From: Microbacterium thalassium
Lineage (GTDB): Bacteria; Actinomycetota; Actinomycetes; Actinomycetales; Microbacteriaceae
Length of the DNA: 64,000 bases
NCBI RefSeq assembly: GCF_014208045.1
Contig: NZ_JACHML010000001.1
Coordinates: 2,666,001-2,730,000, forward strand
Direction: 5' to 3'
The translations under genes and the position numbers were made by a program. Numbering within the stretch: the first letter of the stretch is position 1; every line of letters starts with the position of its first letter. Shown here in pieces: positions 16,663 through 25,792 of the stretch. The notes under the pieces are model-generated. The model was given only the letters and a program-made list of their open reading frames with translations. It had not been told where the DNA came from and made no database searches.

Positions 16663-17374
16663 GCCCGCTCAGGTCGCGCCAGGCTGTCAGCGCGGCGGCC
16701 ATCTCGGCCTGCTTCTTGCTGGTGCCGGTTCCCGTCGCCTGCGCGTCCGCGGCCGTCACGGTCGCGGTGAAGGAGCGGTTGTGGTCCGGCCCGCTCGCGG
16801 TCACCTCGTACTGCGGCGGCGGCGCGCCGAGACGGGCGACGAGCTCCTGCAGCGTCGTCTTGGGATCGACAGCGGCGCCCACGCGCTCGGGGTCGTCCAG
16901 GAGCGGCTGCACGAGCCGCAGGACGAGCGCGGTGGCGGCATCCGGACCCGCCGACAGATAGGTGGCGCCGAAGACGGCCTCCATCGTGTCGGCCAGGATC
17001 GAGTCCTTGTCGCGACCGCCGGTGAGCTCCTCGCCGCGGCCGAGCCGCAGGTGCTCGCCGAGACCGATGCCGCGCGCGATCTCGGCCAGGGCCACCGTCG
17101 ACACGACGCCGGCGCGGCGCTTGGCGAGGATCCCCTCGTCGAGGTCGGGGTGCGCGCGGTAAAGCTGAACGGTCACGGCCTGACCCAGCACGGAGTCGCC
17201 GAGGAACTCGAGGCGCTCGTTGTGCGGCGCCTGGCCGTGCTCGTACGCCCAGGAGCGATGCGTCAGCGCGAGCAGCAGAAGCTCGGGGTCGATGTCGACC
17301 CCGAGCTTCTGTGAAAGGGGATGCGCGGTCGCGGGCTCGGAGCTCGCGCGATCCGCGGCTGTGACCTCGGTCAC
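16655..17374 (-). CDS. rnc: Ribonuclease III
   Basis: 239 aa. Cleaves double-stranded RNA in rRNA and mRNA processing. Signature NERLEFLGDSVLG at 52-64, the second acidic site DTMEAVFGATYLSAG (~140-155), and a C-terminal double-stranded RNA-binding domain (~165-237) with TVTAADAQATGTGTSKKQAE. It follows rpmF by 19 nt and overlaps mutM by 8 nt, so it belongs to the rpmF-rnc-mutM transcript. Confidence 0.97.
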   Translation of the reverse strand: MTEVTAADRASSEPATAHPLSQKLGVDIDPELLLLALTHRSWAYEHGQAPHNERLEFLGDSVLGQAVTVQLYRAHPDLDEGILAKRRAGVVSTVALAEIARGIGLGEHLRLGRGEELTGGRDKDSILADTMEAVFGATYLSAGPDAATALVLRLVQPLLDDPERVGAAVDPKTTLQELVARLGAPPPQYEVTASGPDHNRSFTATVTAADAQATGTGTSKKQAEMAAALTAWRDLSGRA

Positions 17375-17393
17375 GATCCGCCGTTCCCGGCGA

Positions 17394-17603
17394 TCAGACG
17401 TCGGCGACCTTGCGGCCCTTGTACTCGAGGAACAGCTCGGTGCCCTGCGAGTCGGTGACGACCTTCGCCTGGTGCGGGCGGCTGTAGACGGTCTTGCCGT
17501 TCTCGACGGTCTTGACGAGCGTGGGAGCCTCGGCCTTCCACTGCGCGCGGCGCGAGCGGGTGTTGGAGCGCGAGACCTTCCGCTTCGGGGGGTTACCTGC
17601 CAT
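17394..17603 (-). CDS. rpmF: 50S ribosomal protein L32
   Basis: 69 aa, starting MAGNPPKRKVSRSNTRSRRA, the standard L32 N-terminus. The zinc-binding cysteines of some L32 proteins are absent, so this is the C-minus form common where zinc limitation matters. The ATG at 17603 has AGAAGAGAG before it; longer in-frame starts would read through yceD. It lies directly after yceD with a 2-nt gap. Confidence 0.96.
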   Translation of the reverse strand: MAGNPPKRKVSRSNTRSRRAQWKAEAPTLVKTVENGKTVYSRPHQAKVVTDSQGTELFLEYKGRKVADV

Positions 17604-17605
17604 GA

Positions 17606-18175
17606 CTAGCTCTCTTCTGTGTTCTCGACGTCGGTGCGCTGCGCATCGTCGTCGTGGTCTGAGGTGAAGTCCTGGAGCGCGGCCCAGCGCGGATCGATGG
17701 GCGAGCCCTTCTGCGTGTCGGTGCTCTCGGTCAGTCTCTCGCCCGTGGCCGGATCGAGGCCGAGGCAATCCGGCTGACACACCGGCTGAAACGGAAGCGA
17801 CAGGACGATCGCATCCCTGACGGGAGTTTCAAGATCCACGTGGTCGTCTTGAACCTCGAAGTCAGTTGCTTCCGATCCAGGATACGCGAAAAGATCCTGA
17901 AACTCGACTTCGACAGGCTGTGCGATGTCGGTGAGACACCGCGAGCACACCCCGGTGTACGTCGTATCGATGTCGGCGGTGACCAGAATCCCCTCGTGGA
18001 CGGACTCCAGTCGCACGTCCACCGTCACCGGCTCGCCCTGTTCGACGGCCACGAGCCCCTCGCCCCATTTGGCCGGCGCGGGGGCCTCGATGGTCATCTC
18101 CCGCGACTCGCCGGGGCGGTTCTCGATGTCTCGGACGGGGAGGACGAACGGACCCGTCATGTGCTTCCTGACCAC
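17606..18175 (-). CDS. YceD/DUF177 family protein (23S rRNA accumulation)
   Basis: 189 aa. YceD proteins are encoded next to rpmF across bacteria and are linked to 23S rRNA maturation. The conserved CxxC pair (GVCSRCLTDI) and a second pair (PVCQPDCLG) may bind zinc. I use the GTG at 18175, because TACGAT (18184-18189) ends 8 nt before it; the ATG at 18160 (MTGPF) is the alternative. Codons for about residues 87-135 use many A/T-ending codons, unlike the rest of the gene, and contain a 13-bp inverted repeat (17823-17835 with 17893-17905). Confidence 0.85.
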   Translation of the reverse strand: MVRKHMTGPFVLPVRDIENRPGESREMTIEAPAPAKWGEGLVAVEQGEPVTVDVRLESVHEGILVTADIDTTYTGVCSRCLTDIAQPVEVEFQDLFAYPGSEATDFEVQDDHVDLETPVRDAIVLSLPFQPVCQPDCLGLDPATGERLTESTDTQKGSPIDPRWAALQDFTSDHDDDAQRTDVENTEES

Positions 18176-18211
18176 GATCCCCCATCGTAGCGGCGGAGCA
18201 CCCGCTGCGGC

Positions 18212-18709
18212 TCAGCCGGCCGCCCCTCCGGCATCCAGGAAGCGGGCGACCGACGGCGGCACGAAGGCCGACACGTCGCCGCCGAGCGCCGCGACCTGGC
18301 GCACGAGCGAGCTCGACACCATCGCATGAGCGGGGTCGGGAAGCAGGAAGACCGTCTCGACGTGGGCGAGGTGCCGGTTCACGATCGCCATCGGCGTCTC
18401 GTAGGCGACGTCGACCTGCGACCGGATGCCCTTCACGAGCACGCCCGCGTCGACGTCGACCGCGTAGTCGACCAGCAGCCCCATGCTCCACGACGCGACC
18501 ACGACGTTCCCGTCGACGTCGGCGTCGGCGACCGACTGCTCCAGCAGCGCGAGGCGCTGGGCGATCGGCAGCATGGCCTCCTTGTCGGGATTGTGGACGA
18601 CCAGCACGTGCAGCTCGTCGTAGAGCGATGCAGCGCGCCGGATGACATCCAGATGCCCGAGGGTCGGCGGGTCGAACGATCCGGGGACGACGGCGATCCG
18701 AGGGTTCAC
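18212..18709 (-). CDS. coaD: Phosphopantetheine adenylyltransferase CoaD
   Basis: 165 aa. Fourth step of coenzyme A synthesis, making dephospho-CoA from 4'-phosphopantetheine and ATP. The nucleotidyltransferase motif [14 protein letters not shown] is at 9-22, and the C-terminal [20 protein letters not shown] matches the family's ISS-type motif. Start is GTG at 18709, fixed by TAGGCT (18716-18721) ending 6 nt before it. Followed by yceD at 36 nt. Confidence 0.96.
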   Translation of the reverse strand: MNPRIAVVPGSFDPPTLGHLDVIRRAASLYDELHVLVVHNPDKEAMLPIAQRLALLEQSVADADVDGNVVVASWSMGLLVDYAVDVDAGVLVKGIRSQVDVAYETPMAIVNRHLAHVETVFLLPDPAHAMVSSSLVRQVAALGGDVSAFVPPSVARFLDAGGAAG

Positions 18710-18744
18710 GCGGCCAGCCTAGCCGGTCCCCCGAGGACCGATTC

Positions 18745-20901
18745 TCAGGTCTTGGCCAGTGCCGCCCGCTCCTGCATCCCCACGCGCCGCTCGAGCGCCG
18801 CCGCCAGCGCCGCATGTCTCAGCAGCGCCGGGTCCTCGTCGAGCACGGACTCCGCGGCGACGCGCGCCCGGGCGATGATGTCGGCGTCGGCCACGACGCG
18901 CAGCAGGCGCAGCGAGGACCGCACGCCCGACTGCGCGTCGCCGAGGACGTCGCCCTCGCCCCGCAGCTCGAGGTCGCGTTCGGCGAGCTCGAAGCCGTCG
19001 GTGGTGCCGGCCACGGCATCGACGCGCTCCCTGGCGACCGACCCCGCCTCGGCCTCGGTCACGAGCAGGCAGAGTCCGGCGAAGGACCCGCGTCCCACGC
19101 GCCCGCGAAGCTGGTGCAGCTGGGACACGCCGAAGCGGTCGGCCTCGAGGATCACCATGGTCGACGCGTTGGGGACGTCGACGCCGACCTCGATCACGGT
19201 CGTGGCCACCAGCACGTCGATCTCGCCTCGCGCGAAGGCCTGCATGACGGCGTCCTTCTGCTCCCCGGGCATGCGGCCGTGGAGGATCTCGACGCGGATG
19301 CCGTCGAACGCGGGATGACGCTCCAGCAGGTTCGCCGTCTGCACGACGCCCCAGCGGGTGCGCTGGCCTTCTGCGGACTCGATGAGATCGTCGGCCGTGT
19401 CGTCCTTGCTGAGGGCCTCGGAGTCGATCGCCGGGCAGACGACGAAGGCCTGCCGGCCCGTCGCCACCTCTTCGGCGATGCGGTCCCACACGCGCGCGAA
19501 CCAGGCCGGCTTCTCGGCCAGCGGTGCGACGAACGTCTCGATGCCGGCGCGGCCCGCCGGCAGCGTGCGGATCGTCGAGACGTCGAGGTCGCCGAACACG
19601 GTCATCGCGACCGTGCGCGGAATGGGCGTCGCGGTGAGCACCAGCGCATGCGGCGACGAGCCCTTGGCCCGCAGCTGCTCGCGCTGGTCGACGCCGAACC
19701 GGTGCTGCTCGTCGACGACCACGAGCCCGAGGTCGGCGAACGTCGTCGACTCGCTCAGCAGCGCATGCGTGCCGATCACGATGCGCGCCTGCCCGGCTGC
19801 CGCCCGAAGCGCGGACCGGCGCCGTTCGGCCGCCGGCAGCTGCCCCGTCAGCAGCGTCGGCATGAGCTCGGGCGCGAGGTCGGGGCCGAGCATGCGTGCG
19901 ATCGATCGCAGGTGCTGCCCGGCCAGCACCTCGGTGGGCGCGATGAGCGCGGACTGCCCGCCGCTCTCGGCGACCTGGAGCATCGCCCGCAGGGCCACCA
20001 GCGTCTTGCCGGAGCCGACCTCGCCCTGCACCAGGCGGTTCATCGGCCAGTCGCCCTGGAGGTCCCGCTCGATCTGATCGCCGACGGAGCGCTGATCGGG
20101 CGTGCGCGAGAACGGCAGCGCCGCATCGAACCGCTCGAGCAGCTCGCCGGGCGGCCGCGACGTCGCCGCCAGGGCGCGCACGAACGCGCGCTGCTGAAGC
20201 AGCGCCGTCTGCAGCACGAACGCCTCGTGCATGCGCAGCGTCGCGCGGGCCGGCTCCACCTGATCGAGGCTCTCGGGTCGATGGATCCGCTCGATCGCGG
20301 TGCGCGCGTCGAGCAGCCCTTCGCGCACCCGCAGGGAGTCGGGGAGCGGATCGGGGACGTCCCCCAGACCGTCGAGGACCAGCTGGATGATCTTCGTGAT
20401 CTGCCAGCTCGCGATCGTCGAGGTGGCGGGATAGATGGGGATCGGCACGGTGGCGTAGCTCGCCGCGGTGACCTGCGCCTCGAGCTCGTCGTCGAACAGC
20501 TCGTAGTCGGGGTGCGCCAGCTGCTTCGTGCCGCGGTACTCCCCCACCTTGCCCGCGAAGATGCCGCGTCGCCCGGGACGCAGGTCCTTCGCGCGCCAGG
20601 ACTGGTTGAAGAAGGTCAGCGACAGCTCGCCGTTGCCGTCCCCGATCAGGACCTCGAGCAGGGAGCCCTTGCGGTTCTGCATCCGCCGCTCGTTCACGCG
20701 CCGCACATCGGCGACGATCGTCACCGGCTCGCCCACCGGCAGCGACACGATGGGCGTCAGCTCGCCGCGACGCGCGTAGCGACGCGGGTAGTGCGCCAGC
20801 AGGTCGCCCACGGTGCGCACGCCGAACGCGCGCTCGAGCGCGGCGGCCGTCTTGCCGCCCACCGCGCCGTCGAGGCGCGAATCGAGCGAGAACGACGACA
20901 T
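18745..20901 (-). CDS. recG: ATP-dependent DNA helicase RecG
   Basis: 718 aa. Remodels stalled forks and Holliday junctions. An N-terminal wedge/OB region (~1-170: VGDLLAHYPRRYARRGELT, then FFNQSWRAKDLRPG) is followed by helicase motifs: Walker A QGEVGSGKT, motif II VVDEQHRFG, motif III LTATPIPRT, and motif VI HQLRGRVGRG. The ATG at 20901 has TAGACT (20908-20913) 6 nt upstream. The stop is 35 bp from coaD. Confidence 0.97.
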   Translation of the reverse strand: MSSFSLDSRLDGAVGGKTAAALERAFGVRTVGDLLAHYPRRYARRGELTPIVSLPVGEPVTIVADVRRVNERRMQNRKGSLLEVLIGDGNGELSLTFFNQSWRAKDLRPGRRGIFAGKVGEYRGTKQLAHPDYELFDDELEAQVTAASYATVPIPIYPATSTIASWQITKIIQLVLDGLGDVPDPLPDSLRVREGLLDARTAIERIHRPESLDQVEPARATLRMHEAFVLQTALLQQRAFVRALAATSRPPGELLERFDAALPFSRTPDQRSVGDQIERDLQGDWPMNRLVQGEVGSGKTLVALRAMLQVAESGGQSALIAPTEVLAGQHLRSIARMLGPDLAPELMPTLLTGQLPAAERRRSALRAAAGQARIVIGTHALLSESTTFADLGLVVVDEQHRFGVDQREQLRAKGSSPHALVLTATPIPRTVAMTVFGDLDVSTIRTLPAGRAGIETFVAPLAEKPAWFARVWDRIAEEVATGRQAFVVCPAIDSEALSKDDTADDLIESAEGQRTRWGVVQTANLLERHPAFDGIRVEILHGRMPGEQKDAVMQAFARGEIDVLVATTVIEVGVDVPNASTMVILEADRFGVSQLHQLRGRVGRGSFAGLCLLVTEAEAGSVARERVDAVAGTTDGFELAERDLELRGEGDVLGDAQSGVRSSLRLLRVVADADIIARARVAAESVLDEDPALLRHAALAAALERRVGMQERAALAKT

Positions 20902-20975
20902 GAGACGAGTCTAGGCACCGGCCCGGACGCCGGAGCGTGCGGCGGACGCCCAGCCGGCCCGCCTACGGTGGATGG

Positions 20976-21569
20976 GTGATCCGCTCCCTCATCGCCCGCG
21001 TCTACTGGACGTTCAGCCGCTGGACCCTGTCCACCGAGCCCGCCCCCACTCGCCCCACGGTCCTCATCGGCGCTCCGCACACCTCGAACTGGGACTTCGT
21101 GCTGATGCTGGCGATCGCGTGGCGACTCGGCATCGACGTGCGGTGGCTCGGCAAGGACTCGCTGTTCCGCGGCTGGCGCGGCCCGATCATGCGGGCGCTC
21201 GGCGGCATCCCGGTCGATCGCCGCAACCCCCAGGGCGTCGTCGCCGACGTCGTCGCCCGCGTGCACGACGGCGAGGTCTTCGGTCTCGTCGTCACCCCCG
21301 AGGGCACGCGCGGCAGCGGGACGTACTGGAAGTCGGGGTTCTACCGCATCGCCCACGACACGGGGATGCCCGTCACCCTCGGCTATGTCGACCGCACCAC
21401 GATGACCACCGGCCTCGGCTCCACGATCGAGCTCACCGGCGACGTCGCGGCCGACATGGACCGCATCCGCGCGTTCTACGCCGACAAGTCGGGCCTCCGC
21501 CCGCACCTGCGCACCGAGCCTCGACTGCGCGACGAGACGGGCGCGGCGGCATCCGCCGGACTATCGTGA
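20976..21569 (+). CDS. 1-acyl-glycerol-3-phosphate acyltransferase-like protein
   Basis: 197 aa with the PlsC/LPLAT fold. HTSNWDFVLML stands in for the usual HxxxxD catalytic motif, followed by FRGWRGPIMRALGGIPVDR and the EGTRG motif (VTPEGTRGSGTYWKSGFYRIA). This subgroup is short and its acyl acceptor is unknown; it may act on a non-phospholipid substrate. Start is GTG at 20976, with TACGGT (20964-20969) 6 nt upstream, rather than the ORF's upstream ATG. Divergent from recG; rsmD follows with its own -10 element. Confidence 0.8.
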   Translation: MIRSLIARVYWTFSRWTLSTEPAPTRPTVLIGAPHTSNWDFVLMLAIAWRLGIDVRWLGKDSLFRGWRGPIMRALGGIPVDRRNPQGVVADVVARVHDGEVFGLVVTPEGTRGSGTYWKSGFYRIAHDTGMPVTLGYVDRTTMTTGLGSTIELTGDVAADMDRIRAFYADKSGLRPHLRTEPRLRDETGAAASAGLS

Positions 21570-21573
21570 GCGT

Positions 21574-22134
21574 GTGACGCGCATCATCGGCGGCTCGGCC
21601 GGATCCCTCGCACTCGACGTGCCGGGAACCGGAACGCGGCCCACGAGCGACCGCGTGCGCGAGTCCCTGTTCGGCGCGCTCGAGTCCGCCGACGCCATCC
21701 GGGACGCGGCGGTGCTCGACCTCTACGCCGGCTCGGGCGCGCTCGCACTCGAAGCGCTGAGCCGCGGCGCGGCGTCGGCCGACCTCGTCGAGAAGTCGCC
21801 GCGCGCCGCGGCGATCGCCGAGCGCAACGCCCGCAAGGTCGCGGCCGCCGCCGGTCCGTCGGCGCGCGCCCGCGTGCATCGCACCGCGGCCGACGCGTTC
21901 CTGCGTACGACCGGCGGCACGTTCGACCTGGTGTTCCTCGACCCGCCGTACGATCTCGGCGAGACCGAGCTGGCGGCGACGCTGGCGCTGCTCTCCCCGC
22001 GACTGAACGAGGACGCGCTGGTCGTCATCGAGCGCGGTGCGCGGTCGCCCGAGCCGTCGCTGCCCCCCGGGCTGGTCCCGCTGCGTTCGAAGCGCTACGG
22101 CGACACCACGCTGTGGTGGGCCGAAGCGGACTGA
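21574..22134 (+). CDS. rsmD: 16S rRNA (guanine(966)-N2)-methyltransferase RsmD
   Basis: 186 aa. N-terminus MTRIIGGSAGSLALDVP and GTRPTSDRVRESLF are typical of RsmD. The SAM-binding DLYAGSGALALEALSRGA and catalytic DPPY (FLDPPYDLGE) are present. It modifies the small ribosomal subunit. TATCGT (21562-21567) lies 6 nt before the GTG. In many actinobacteria rsmD lies between recG and coaD on one strand; here it is separate and on the opposite strand. Stop abuts thiL. Confidence 0.95.
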   Translation: MTRIIGGSAGSLALDVPGTGTRPTSDRVRESLFGALESADAIRDAAVLDLYAGSGALALEALSRGAASADLVEKSPRAAAIAERNARKVAAAAGPSARARVHRTAADAFLRTTGGTFDLVFLDPPYDLGETELAATLALLSPRLNEDALVVIERGARSPEPSLPPGLVPLRSKRYGDTTLWWAEAD

Positions 22135-23130
22135 TCACCCGCGCCCGCTGTCCCAGTCCCGGTAGGGGTCCCAGCCGCGCCGCCCCTCGACCGGGCGCCC
22201 GTCCACGGTGACCGCGGCGTCGGCGCGCTCCCGCACGCGGCCGATCGGGCGGAAGCCGGGCGGCAGCGCCATCCCGGCGGGAAAGGCCGCCAGCAGCCCG
22301 TGGTCCTCACCGCCGCCGAGCGACAGCGCCGGGTCGTCCCCGAGGGCGGCGCGCTCGAGGTCGACGGTCACGCCCGAGGCGTCCGCCAGGCGCGTGGCGT
22401 CCAGCGCGAGGCCGTCCGACACGTCCATCATCGCCGTCGCCCCCGCACGGGCCGCCGCGGGTCCGAGCGCGAGGGGCGGATGCGGGCGCAGCTGCGCGGC
22501 GACGGCGGCGGCATCCGCTCCCGTGAGCGCGTCGCGCTGCAGCGGCGTCGGGTTCCCGTCGGCATCCGTGAACCGGTCGAAGAGCACCGCGAGCCCGCGC
22601 GCGGCGTGGCCGAGGTCGCCGGCGAGCGCCACGACGTCGCCGGGCCGGGCGCCGGAGCGCAGCACGGGCGCGCCGCCGTCGAGGGAGCCGAGCGCCGTCA
22701 CGGCGATCGTCAGCGTGTCGGACACCGTCAGGTCGCCGCCCTCGACGGCACATCCCGGCGCGAGGGCCGTGCACGCATCGCGCAGGCCGTCGGCGAGGCC
22801 CTCCACGAACGACAGGCGCGTCTCATCGGGCATCGCGAGCGCCACCAGCAGCGCCACGGGTCGCGCCCCCATGGCCGCGACGTCGGCGAGGTTGACCGCG
22901 GCGGCCTTCCAGCCCAGGTCGTACGCGCTCGACCACGACAGGCGGAAGTCCGGTCCGTGCACGAGCGTGTCGGTCGTCGCCACGACGCGCCCGTCGCCGA
23001 TCGACAGCACGGCGGCGTCGTCGCCCGGGCCCACCGGCGCCGAGGACGGGCCCAGCACCTCGAGGATGCGCCGCAGGATCGCACCCTCGGTGAGACTGCC
23101 GACGGTGGGATCGGGATCGGGATCGGTCAC
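22135..23130 (-). CDS. thiL: Thiamine-monophosphate kinase ThiL
   Basis: 331 aa. Phosphorylates thiamine monophosphate to the cofactor thiamine diphosphate. The PurM-like fold motifs are clear: VGPGDDAAVLSIGDGR, DTLVHGPDFR, NLADVAAMGARP, EGGDLTVSDTL, DVSDGLALDATRLA and SLGGGEDHGLLAAFP. Start is GTG at 23130, with TACCGT (23137-23142) 6 nt before it. It diverges from the DUF3515 lipoprotein and converges on rsmD with no gap. Confidence 0.95.
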   Translation of the reverse strand: MTDPDPDPTVGSLTEGAILRRILEVLGPSSAPVGPGDDAAVLSIGDGRVVATTDTLVHGPDFRLSWSSAYDLGWKAAAVNLADVAAMGARPVALLVALAMPDETRLSFVEGLADGLRDACTALAPGCAVEGGDLTVSDTLTIAVTALGSLDGGAPVLRSGARPGDVVALAGDLGHAARGLAVLFDRFTDADGNPTPLQRDALTGADAAAVAAQLRPHPPLALGPAAARAGATAMMDVSDGLALDATRLADASGVTVDLERAALGDDPALSLGGGEDHGLLAAFPAGMALPPGFRPIGRVRERADAAVTVDGRPVEGRRGWDPYRDWDSGRG

Positions 23131-23182
23131 CCTCCCACGGTACTGGGGCCGGTCGCCCGCTCCGGCGGGTTAGCCTGGAGGG

Positions 23183-23674
23183 GTGCCCCGCCTGTCCCGC
23201 CGTCTCGTCGCGCTCGCACTGACCGGGACCCTGGCCGCCGGGCTCGCCGCGTGCACCTCCACCGTGCCGATGGAGCCCGCCGCGAACGCGAACGACCCCG
23301 CCTGTGCCGAGGTCATCGTGCGCCTGCCCGACTCGCTCGACGGTCAGGAGCGCCGCTGGACCGACGCCCAGGCCACCGGCGCGTGGGGCGAGCCCGCCGC
23401 GGTGCTGCTCACGTGCGGGCTCGAGACGCCGGCCCCGTCGACGCTGCGCTGCATCACGCTCGGCGGGGTTGACTGGCTCGTCGACGAATCGGAGTCGCCG
23501 CGGTTCCGCCTGACGACCTACGGGCGGTCGCCCGCCGTCGAGGTGTACCTCGACAACGAGGTCGTCTCGCCGAACGTCGTGCTCGACGCCCTCAGCATCT
23601 CGGTCGGAACGCTGCCGGAGGTGGGCGCCTGCGTGGACCCCGAGGGGCTGCCCGAGGACTCCGACGAAGGCTAG
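23183..23674 (+). CDS. DUF3515 lipoprotein
   Basis: 163 aa. A lipoprotein signal ends in the lipobox LAAC (Cys at ~24), so it should be anchored to the outside of the membrane. The mature part matches DUF3515, an actinobacterial family usually next to ddl and thiL, as here; function unknown. It has three further Cys residues (ACAEV, TCGLE, GACVD). TAGCCT (23171-23176) lies 6 nt before the GTG. Its stop overlaps the convergent ddl stop by 4 nt. Confidence 0.85.
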   Translation: MPRLSRRLVALALTGTLAAGLAACTSTVPMEPAANANDPACAEVIVRLPDSLDGQERRWTDAQATGAWGEPAAVLLTCGLETPAPSTLRCITLGGVDWLVDESESPRFRLTTYGRSPAVEVYLDNEVVSPNVVLDALSISVGTLPEVGACVDPEGLPEDSDEG

Positions 23675-24762
23675 GCGGCGCCCCGCTCGAGCGCCATGTC
23701 GATCAGCTCGGTCACCAGCGCCGGGTAGGTCATGCCGCTGGCGATCCAGCACGTCGGGAACATCGAGATCGGCGTGAAGCCGGGCATCGTGTTGACCTCG
23801 TTGACGAAGAACTCGGTGCCGGTGAAGAAGAAGTCGACGCGGGCCAGGCCCTCGCCCCCCACGGCCTCGAAGGCGCGGGCGGCGATCCGCTGCATCTCGG
23901 CGAGCTCGCCGTCGCCGAGGTCCGCCGGGCACACGAGGTCGATGCCGGGAGCACCGAGGTACTTCGCCTCGAAGTCGTAGAAGTCGCGGCCCGAGATCAC
24001 GATCTCGCCCGCGAGACTCACGCGCGGCAGCCCGCCGTCGCGCGCCTGCAGCACGCCGCACTCGATCTCGCGGCCGACGACGGACTGCTCCACCAGGACG
24101 GTGGAGTCCTCGGCGAACGCGACGTCCAGCGCCTCGTCGAGCTCGCTCCACTCCGAGACCTTCGACACGCCGACGCTCGAGCCTGCCCGCGCGGGCTTGA
24201 CGAAGACGGGCAGACCGAGGGCCCGGATGCGCTGTTCCCACACGGCGCGAGCGCGCTCCAGCGTGGCGCGCGTCACGGTCACCCACGGCACGACCGGGAC
24301 GTCCGCGGCCTTCAGCACGCTCTTGGTGGTGTGCTTGTCCATCCCGATCGCCGACATGAGCACGCCGGCGCCCGCGTACGGGATGCCGAGGAGTTCGAGG
24401 AAGCCCTGGATCGTCCCGTCCTCGCCGAACCGGCCGTGCAGGATCGGCAGCACGACGTCGACGTCGCCCAGCGACCGCTCCCCGCCGCCGTCGACGACCT
24501 TCAGCTCGCGCGTGAGCGTCGAGTCCGGCCACACCACGCGGGTGCCGTTGTCGACGACCTCGGGCAGCCGCTCGGGGTTCAGCGCGAACTTGTCGGGGTC
24601 GTCGTCCTCGAGGACGTATGCGCCGTCGCGGGTGATGCCGATCGGGATGACGCGGAACCGGTCACGGTCGATCGCCCGGAGCACTCCGCCCGCGGTTGCG
24701 GAACTGATCGAATGCTCGCTCGAGCGACCGCCAAAGAGCACCGCCACCGCCGGCTTGTCCAT
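23671..24762 (-). CDS. ddl: D-alanine--D-alanine ligase
   Basis: 363 aa. Makes the D-Ala-D-Ala end of the peptidoglycan precursor. ATP-grasp motifs: VLFGGRSSEHSISSATAGG (8-26), LPILHGRFGEDG, PYAGAGVLMSAIGMDKHTTK, VKPARAGSSVGVSKV, and the C-terminal RVDFFFTG with FVNEVNTMPG. Start ATG 24762. Its first 101 nt lie inside the 3' end of gpsA in another frame. The order murA-plsC-gpsA-ddl forms one minus-strand unit for cell envelope synthesis. Confidence 0.96.
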   Translation of the reverse strand: MDKPAVAVLFGGRSSEHSISSATAGGVLRAIDRDRFRVIPIGITRDGAYVLEDDDPDKFALNPERLPEVVDNGTRVVWPDSTLTRELKVVDGGGERSLGDVDVVLPILHGRFGEDGTIQGFLELLGIPYAGAGVLMSAIGMDKHTTKSVLKAADVPVVPWVTVTRATLERARAVWEQRIRALGLPVFVKPARAGSSVGVSKVSEWSELDEALDVAFAEDSTVLVEQSVVGREIECGVLQARDGGLPRVSLAGEIVISGRDFYDFEAKYLGAPGIDLVCPADLGDGELAEMQRIAARAFEAVGGEGLARVDFFFTGTEFFVNEVNTMPGFTPISMFPTCWIASGMTYPALVTELIDMALERGAA

Positions 24763-25792
24763 TCTGCGTCCTCTCCCCCTTCGGGGTGTCGTCGTCGGTT
24801 GTCAGGTGGGGCGCGATGTCGCGCGGATCCATCGTGCCGTCCAGCACCATCTTCACCTGCTCGACGATCGGCATCTCGACGCCGACCTCGCGTGCCAGCT
24901 GAAGCACGGGGGCGACCGAGGCGAGTCCTTCGGCGGTCTGCTGCATCTGCTTCACGACGTCCTGGAAGCCGTACCCCTGACCGAGCAGGCGCCCGGCGGT
25001 GTTGTTGCGGCTCAGCGGCGACTGGCACGTGGCGATCAGATCGCCCAGCCCCGCCAGCCCCTGGAGCGTCTCGGACTGCGCGCCCTGCGCGACGGCGAAG
25101 TCGGTCATCTCCACCAGCCCGCGCGTGATGATCGAGGCTTTGGTGTTCTCGCCGTACCCGACGCCGTCGACGATGCCGATGGCGACTGCGATCAGGTTCT
25201 TCAGCACGCCCCCGAACTCGGTGCCGATGACGTCCGTGTTCACGAACGTGCGGAAGTACCGGTTGCGGGCACGTCGGGCGACCGCATCCGCCGTCTCCTC
25301 GCTCGTGGAGGAGATGACGGCCGCCGTGGGCTGCTCGCGCGCGATCTCGAGGGCGAGATTGGGGCCGGACGCCACCGCGATCCGGGCCGGGTCGCAGTGC
25401 AGCTCCTGCTCGATCACCTGGCTCATGCGCAGGCCCGTGCGACGTTCGACGCCCTTCATGAGCGACACGATCGGAACGTCCGTCTTGGCGACCAGCGGGC
25501 GGACCGCCTTCAGGTTCTGCCGCACGGCCTGGCTCGGGATGGACAGATAGATCTGCTCGGCGCCGTCGAGCGCGTCGGCGAGGTGGTGCGTCGCCGTCAT
25601 CGCGCGGGGCAGATTGATCCCCGGCAGGTACTGGCTGTTGCGCTTGGCTTCGTCGATCTCGTGCGCGAGCTCGGGGCGGCGCGCCCACATCACGACGTCC
25701 GCGCCGCCGTCGGCGAGGATCTTGCCGAACGTGGTCCCCCAGCTGCCCGCTCCGATCACGGCGACGCGCGGCCGGTCATGTCTACGACTCAA
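24662..25792 (-). CDS. gpsA: Glycerol-3-phosphate dehydrogenase [NAD(P)+] GpsA
   Basis: 376 aa, ~40 longer than usual. Supplies glycerol 3-phosphate for phospholipids. Motifs: VAVIGAGSWGTTFGKILAD (10-28), the catalytic-lysine region VAIGIVDGVGYGENTKASIITRG, and LAGLGDLIATC. Start is a TTG at 25792, supported by AAGGAGACGGGG about 8 nt upstream and an 11-nt overlap with plsC; no ATG/GTG is in frame there. The last ~34 codons, after TPKGERTQNGQAGGG, overlap the start of ddl, which is unusual; a frameshift near the end is possible. Confidence 0.92.
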   Translation of the reverse strand: MSRRHDRPRVAVIGAGSWGTTFGKILADGGADVVMWARRPELAHEIDEAKRNSQYLPGINLPRAMTATHHLADALDGAEQIYLSIPSQAVRQNLKAVRPLVAKTDVPIVSLMKGVERRTGLRMSQVIEQELHCDPARIAVASGPNLALEIAREQPTAAVISSTSEETADAVARRARNRYFRTFVNTDVIGTEFGGVLKNLIAVAIGIVDGVGYGENTKASIITRGLVEMTDFAVAQGAQSETLQGLAGLGDLIATCQSPLSRNNTAGRLLGQGYGFQDVVKQMQQTAEGLASVAPVLQLAREVGVEMPIVEQVKMVLDGTMDPRDIAPHLTTDDDTPKGERTQNGQAGGGGALWRSLERAFDQFRNRGRSAPGDRP

